Positions 58,301 through 64,000 of a stretch of 64,000 bases of DNA are shown here, piece after piece (the first letter of the stretch is position 1; every line of letters starts with the position of its first letter). The position numbers and the translations under genes are program-made. The stretch covers positions 6,551,917-6,615,916 of the forward strand of contig NC_026501.1 in NCBI RefSeq assembly GCF_000182925.2, read 5' to 3'. The notes under the pieces were generated by a model. The model had not been told where the DNA came from, searched no databases, and was given only the letters and a program-made list of their open reading frames with translations. This stretch comes from Neurospora crassa OR74A. Its lineage: Eukaryota > Ascomycota > Sordariomycetes > Sordariales > Sordariaceae.

Positions 58301-61300
58301 GTCGGCTGGATATCATGAGCAACCTCCTCGGTGGAGGTAGGGGGCACATCATCCACGTCGGATACTCGTGTGTCGCATTCCTGATCATGTTGATACTCGG
58401 CTTTGTCTCCCTCGGGCCCGGACTGGGTGATTGCCGGTTCCGCAATCAGGCCGTTCAGGTCGTCGGCAGGGTTATCAACCAGAGAGACAGTCGCGTCGTT
58501 TACTTCACTCGCATCAATATCAGAGCCGATGATATCCGCGATTGGTTTGCTTTCGGCAACAGACTCGAAATCCTTGAAGTAGTCGGTCTCAGTTGCAATC
58601 ACCCGATTTTCATTCTGGACGACGGGAGCATTTTGCACTTCGGTCCCTTTATCTGAAGCCGACTTTGTTTCCGAATTCGCATTGCGGGCATCCACGAAGA
58701 CCGTTGTCTCATGACTGGGTTGCAGCGGGCGGATAGCTGGTTTAGGGAAGTCCGACTCTTTAGACAGAGTCTCATTGGACAGTGGTGCAGGTTCGGTTCT
58801 GAGTTCTCGATTCTCGGGAGCCAATGTTTCGTCCAATGCTGTAAGCTCCGATTCTGTTTCTAGGTATAAGAGTCAGATTATTGTGTAATACAGGGAATAA
58901 ATGTCGTCGTGGTGGTAATGGTGGTGGCTCACTGTGCAAGTCTGACGGCGCAGTCGTGGTGTCTTTTATCGAGATGGCCGTTGCGGTAGCATCATAAGAC
59001 ACTGACTTTACAGCTTCTTCATCGAACCCCTCGGCTAATTGCTCGGGCTGTATAGTGTGGTCCTTAGGCGTTAACACAACAGATCGCACGTCATCTTCCG
59101 AAGGCTTCAAAACTTCCATCCCCGCCGCGACCGAAGCGCCCACCGTAGTCACCCCCGTCCCAACCTCAGCCTCTTCGGGCTCGGATTCAGGTTCAAAGTC
59201 GCTCGAGGTATTATCCTTCAACTCCAGATGTCTCACATGTATCGGGCTTATTAGCAAGCTGTGCCTTGGTGAAGACTCTCCACCTAAACTCAATGCAGGT
59301 GTAGACGGTGCCGTCGAGTATGCATCGGCTCCGGGGCTCGCCAACCAGTGGAAAGGATTAGGGGTGTCGGTGCTTCGTGTCGTAAGCCCCGGAGTGAGCA
59401 ATTGGTGCGGGAACTCTTTGGCATCTTCATAAAGCTGCGGAGTATCCATCACAGGTCGTTCCAAGCGATCAATAGACCATCGCGGTTCTGTCGGTTGTGG
59501 ATATGTCTCGAAAATTTTGGATGCAATCCCGTGCCCGTTCGCCAGGTTGGGAGTTGCTGCTTGGAATGGTCGAGGGTGTTCGAAAGATCCTCTTGCGGAA
59601 TGAGTGGCGTCATAACTACCTAATGGATTCGACGTCATCGAACGCGTAGGGCGATGCAGCGTCCGACCGCCGCCTGCTTCCGTGGCGGTGTGAGCTCGCA
59701 TCAACTTTGGCTCTACAGGTGCCACGGGCACTGCATTAGTACTTTTGGACGAGGAAGACCTGAAAAACCGTCGCCTGGAGCTCGACTCGCTTTTGATATC
59801 GGTCTTCACATCGCTTTTCAAGTCGCTTTTGGAGTCCTTCGATTTGAACATGTTGGAAATTTTCTTGCCGAGGCTGAACCTCTTCTTCGAGGACTTTGTT
59901 GATGTTGCTGGAGTGGGAGATACCGGTCTCGCGGGGGCTTCGGGAACATGTGGAATATTAACGGAGTAGCTGTCGTCTTGGCTGTTCAGACTGGATCTGC
60001 TGCTAGCAATAGACCGTAGACTTTGCCTTAATGATGATGTGGAGCGCCGCTTGAGTGAGAATGCTCGTTTGACGAAGGATATTGGGTTGTCATTTACTCG
60101 TTCGGTCGAAGTCTTTGCCGATAAAGGGGGAAATTCTAGTGATGGTCCGTTGTGTCTTTCGGGCCACTCGACTGAGAGGCCCGGCGAGAGCGGAACCTCG
60201 ATTGGACGAGGGTGTCTCTCTTCCTCTTCCAGCGCAATGTCGTCGATCGAGCAGGTGTCCTTAAAGATCATGTCGATATCCTTCTGAATTCGTTCCTTGA
60301 GTCTGTACATCAGGACAGACCCTTCTTCCTCGTGTGATTGGAAAGTCTCTTTTAACCTTCCGGGTATCTCATGTGTTTGTATCACCTCTTTGTACACCAG
60401 ATGTCCCCGCTTCCGTGCGTTGACACGTACAGCGGTGTTATGTCCCTGTAGGACATCGCCGATGCTAGTCTGGATACGGTCTAAAACCGCCTGGATGTCT
60501 CGTCGCCCGTGCGATGCAGAAGCGCCGACTGTGAATGCCGCAGGTACCTGAACTGACCAGTTCACCCCTTTCAACTCACATATCGTGAATTCGAAATCGT
60601 TCGTTTGGTTGATTTGGGCATCGATGACTTGTGTGACATCTGCAAGGGACTCCTCAACATCTCGCACAAAATCTTCGCCATGAGAATCGTGAAATAATGA
60701 GAGACTGCTTCGTATGCTGCGCTGTAGGCTGTTGTGGGCAGGCCCCATTCCGTTTGAGATCCTCACGTCGATATTGAGGGCCGTACTGTCGCGATGCTGG
60801 CATGTCATGGTTGTACATTGCTGCGCATGAATTTCAAGCCTCTGCCTCCTGGGACCCAAGCTGCGATTGATAGCCTCTGCTGCGTTCGCCAGTAGATCTC
60901 TGCCCATCTCAGCCGTAAGAGGAGTCGCCTGTCTGCTGTAAACCTTGACTGCCCTCTTGAATGCCGGAATAAGTCGCCGTGGGTTTCTGTGTCGGAGGGA
61001 GACCTCGATACTGTAACCGGGGACGAATTCGAATGTCTGGGACTCCTCGACAAATCGGGGTGAGGGAATAGCACCGAGCGACATTTGCCCAACTTCTGAG
61101 TCTAGAGACGAATCGGCGGTTTCGGGTGTCGCATCGAGAACAGAGCCCCCCAGCCATCGAAAGTCACTGTCATGTCGTCGGAAAAACATGCCTACCGTCT
61201 GGTGACTTGCGATGATAACCTCCTTGGCCGACGCGGCTGTCAAAGGCCGTTGCTGATACGACCTGTACGTCCTGACGGCCCATTCCCCCATCCATCCAGC

Positions 61301-61789
61301 TCTTGTGACGCGATAGGTGAGTTCGAAGCGCAATGGCTTACGGTCATGGGATCCTTCCTTGACCATGTCAAGGGCCGTGGGGTCGGTCCGGGTGATGAGC
61401 TCTTCGGAGCAGTGCTCGATGCGGCGAAGCAAGCCATTGCATATCCTCCCCGTAGGTTCGAAGTATGGCGAGCTAACATATGTCTGGTTGTGAGTGACGG
61501 AGTGAAGGTCCTGATCGTGGAACTGGATATGGACGTGGACGACGAGAGGGCCGGTGTTTGTTGTCTCTGCTTGCGTCGCTACAGCGGGTTGTTCCTCTGT
61601 AATGGGCGATAGCAGGGCCCTCTCCAGTTCCATGGTCAAGTGAGGCGTGGCAGTGTGTGTGTCGATATGGCGAGGCTTTGGGTGAGGACCGGCAGGAGCA
61701 GGGGCTGGAGGTTCGACGACAGGAGGATGTTGTTTTTTGGATCTCAGTGAAGCCCCGAGGCTCCGGCGAGACGAGTCCCACCATGCCAT
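52378..61789 (-). CDS. Giant acidic protein with DPTMPQFRPN repeats, function unknown
   Basis: Spliced product of 3112 residues. Exons on the minus strand are 61789-58933 and 58859-52378; the 73-bp intron has a GTGAGC donor and a CTAG acceptor. I do not recognise the family. Residues about 50-480 look folded, with alternating β-like and helical segments such as LVVHVHIQFHDQDLHSV and GRICNGLLRRIEHCSEEL. Residues about 560-700 are basic and Ser-rich (SFVKRAFSLKRRS, KKRFSLGKKISNMF). From residue about 750 on it is mostly acidic and disordered. Between about residues 1640 and 2265 ten copies of D-P-T-M-P-Q-[FY]-[RK]-P-N occur, three in a 35-residue tandem. A long Glu/Leu-rich coiled-coil region (ELLEELNNEQ-type units) follows, then two copies of an ANLEDEGLED unit. 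The C-terminus ends hydrophobic-aromatic (AGFFGFHHYHENKWAKVGLF). There is no signal peptide or membrane helix. The start is the first ATG of the frame. Confidence 0.85.
55691..56005. repeat. Three tandem 105-bp coding repeats in the giant gene
   Basis: Units start at 55691, 55796 and 55901, each 105 bp (35 codons). Units 2 and 3 differ by a single base at the end, while unit 1 differs by several. Each encodes one DPTMPQFKPNWDG motif plus an ELPHLGQAGAEQ linker. The near-identity shows recent duplication within the frame. Confidence 0.95.
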
Positions 61790-64000
61790 TCCCTCGGCAG
61801 CGTGGAAGTGGTGATCCAGGATCTATCCTTGGTAGGCGCGGACGGGGTCGTGAAGAAATGTTCGCATGAAGCTAGCCAACTAGGGCGTCCTAGGCGTCCA
61901 CCGGCGTCTAGGGCTGCCAAGCCGGGAATGGAGACGGTGGCCGACGAGCCCCGGACGGGCCTGATGCCCTCGAATGGAGCTTCCCTCTTGCTCAAACGTC
62001 GTTGACCTTGGACACGCCTTGGCCATGGGCCAATGAGGGCGGCGGTAACGGTGCAATTAGACTAGGCGGGTGGGGTTGGAAGGGTTTGGATTGCGGGAGA
62101 AGTGGAAAGTGGACAGGAAAATCGCTAAAATCCAGGGCCTATCTTGCCTGTCCGGATCCATAGACCCATGGAGATGATGGGGGATCGATGGAGGGATGCT
62201 GCGGGTGCTTGTCAAGTCCTCGTGAGGTTGTGGATTTGGCCGCTGCTGTAGTGTATGTAGTCTACTGTGTAGTCTGGTTGAAAAGGGCTTCGTGAGAGGG
62301 AGTTTGAGTTGACTTGAGTGGTTGGAGATGTACTAGGAAGGACGGGAGTTCAGGAGCAAGTAAACAATGGGATGGGATGGCATCAGAAGGCAGAAGCAAT
62401 AGAAGAGAAAATGAAAGAGCCATTGAACCAAGACAAGATGGAAACTAAGCCAGTATATTCCTAGCCCGTTGGATCACACGCTATTGGCGAGACGAAGAGT
62501 GAGGTGTGAATGGAACTCAAGTGTGCGTAGGAGGCTTCGGGACGGCTCCCACCACATTAGGCAGTCTACCTAACGTTCCGCGTTGGTTGAGGTTGGATCT
62601 CCATATCATTTTTGTTCTTCGACCTACTGAGTACGTCGGTACGCAAAGGGGGGAGGGCATAAATTCTTGCAGATTGCCGCACAATGTGGTCACTCGTTGA
62701 AGCGTCTGCCGGCCGTGCATTGGCACCAGACACTCTTGACAGCCGAGAAAAGAATCCGTCCAGAGAAGCTGACGCGAGGCAAAAATTGTCGCAAATCCTT
62801 CCTTACACCTCATTCCGATTGCCCGAAAAAGTGGCAGCACCATGCTCACACTCGCAACTGCCATCTTTAGCAGACGAGGGACGGAGGGGAGGGGACTGGC
62901 GGGTTGAATCGGAATAACAAAGTTTAGGTTTTCTCGCTTCTTGCTTCTTTGGGCAGTAGCCTGACACGTTGTCGACTCTGGAGTCGCGTCTGTGTGGAAG
63001 GTACCCCTGTGTGTCCATGCCCTATCGAGAACTTGATACATACCTAGGTTACCTCTACCACGGAAGTTCGCCTTATCTTACAATTTTTTGGTAATCTAAA
63101 CTTTCCCCCTCCATCGGAGCTAACGCAGGCTCGCAGGTTGTTCCTGCGCTTTTTTCGGCTGTGATATGTGTACTTGAACCCTGGAAGGTGCATTCAACCC
63201 AAGAACAGGCGGTTTTCTGTCTAACAGAATGGAAGTCCTCATCATGTACAGGCCTTCTGGAGCTTGTATCGAGAGATGGAGGACTTGGAATACGACTGAC
63301 AGAGTTCTCGAGGATGTTGGGCGTCACTGAGGTTTCACAGGCACCAAGGGCTGTCAGAAATATCAGATGGAGATTTGGGACTCTGCCATCACATTCCACG
63401 TTTCACAGGTCCATGGTGATGGGCATGATGCTGGATCCTTCAGAGGCCGACGTCAGTGTCGCACAGGCGGAGTCGTGGTTTATTTTCCGCTCTCACGGCT
63501 TTCATTCCTTCTCCGAGTTTCCTTCGGCACAAGTCGCTCTTTTTTGGAGGAGCCTCAACCTGCAGAGACTGCCACGTCGGGTCCCGGGTGGGCAAGGCGG
63601 GGTTTCATCGCGTCGTCGCCCCTGGTGCTAGCCGGTGGGGTAGATAAACGCTGGAATACCCTGGAGTTTTTGGAGAACTGCATGGCACGGAGAAAGCCTC
63701 GGACTCGTCAAATCCATTCACACACAACGGCCGGCGTCCCTTCGTCGATGTTGTTGCAAACCATAAGGATTCCTCTCGAGGGGAGCTCTTTCCTTCCAAG
63801 TCCAGGTGTTGGAAAAAGGGGAAAGTGTCTGCATATCTAGTGGGACCACAACCACCACCACCAGCAAGCGCAGGTACAGCTCGCGGGTCGCTGTTCCCAA
63901 TGACGTTCTGGAACGTCTTGTTCGCTCGTTGACAGCCAATGGCGGGCACAGCCGGCCGCGTCCGGGACAAATTCCACTGGCTGCCCGAGTCTCCTCAACC
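61790..64000. promoter_or_regulatory. Right end, upstream of the giant gene
   Basis: This 2.2-kb stretch should contain the promoter and leader of the giant gene (minus strand). Open frames on both strands (for example 62517-63041 minus and 63161-63631 plus) have no recognisable domain and poor coding character. I see no other gene. The window edge could hide part of a neighbour. Confidence 0.5.

Noticed and set aside
52675-58656. Many long open frames on the opposite strand and other frames of the giant gene (for example 53883-54554 and 56418-57143)
   Set aside because: They are shadows of a Glu-, Asp- and Ser-rich coding frame and repeat its period; they have Ser/Arg/Leu-biased content without domains.
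62517-63041. 174-codon open frame, minus strand
   Set aside because: No conserved motif or clear start context; lies in the giant gene's upstream region.
63161-63631. 156-codon open frame, plus strand
   Set aside because: Overlaps equally long frames in other phases and has no conserved motif.

Overview
The window is nuclear DNA of a filamentous ascomycete (Pezizomycotina). Evidence: small introns (about 50-150 bp) with GT-AG ends and CTRAC-type branch sites, 1-5 introns per gene, dense genes on both strands, homopolymer and trinucleotide tracts, polyglutamine in Mediator, and protein sequences that read like Sordariomycete orthologues. A member of the Sordariales or close relatives is my inference. 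I see no bacterial, viral or organellar segment and no rRNA, tRNA or CRISPR.

Layout, left to right: RPC25 (+, 870-1776) and EMC3 (-, 1945-3008) converge. EMC3 and SPC2 (+, 3515-4322) diverge. SPC2 converges on MMS19 (-, 4921-8529). MMS19 and MTD1 (+, 9933-11148) diverge. The Mediator gene SRB8/MED12 (-, 12882-18362) follows. A gene-poor stretch (18.4-23.5 kb) holds a broken gene for a cysteine-rich secreted protein (-, 20622-21328) and ends at an intact small secreted-protein gene (+, 23544-24371). Then come SDH2 (-, 25002-25994), PTC7 (+, 27174-28550), a Kre9/Knh1-like GPI protein (-, 30595-31372), 3.2 kb without a gene, HPM1 (-, 34610-35808), a Baeyer-Villiger-type monooxygenase (+, 37389-39419), PPE1 (+, 40436-42004), SEC20 (-, 42505-44135), the mitoribosomal mL53 gene (+, 45082-45543), inorganic pyrophosphatase IPP1 (-, 46431-47476, with an open in-frame upstream extension), a 563-bp inverted-repeat element (48476-49038), DUS2/SMM1 (+, 49572-51103), and a two-exon gene for a 3112-residue acidic repeat protein (-, 52378-61789). 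The last 2.2 kb hold no gene I can support.

Most genes are housekeeping: transcription (RPC25, MED12), ER biogenesis and retrieval (EMC3, SPC2, SEC20), mitochondrial function (SDH2, mL53, PTC7), one-carbon and pyrophosphate metabolism (MTD1, IPP1), tRNA and protein modification (DUS2, HPM1, PPE1) and Fe-S delivery (MMS19, which may serve the Fe-S protein SDH2 only indirectly because MMS19 acts in the cytosol). They do not form a pathway cluster. Accessory content is the monooxygenase, the two secreted-protein loci, the Kre9-like protein and the repeat protein.

The items most worth a second look are the giant protein with ten copies of a DPTMPQFRPN-type motif, the possible mitochondrial-targeting extension on the only pyrophosphatase in the window, the MITE-like inverted-repeat element with terminal hairpins, and the broken cysteine-rich gene.
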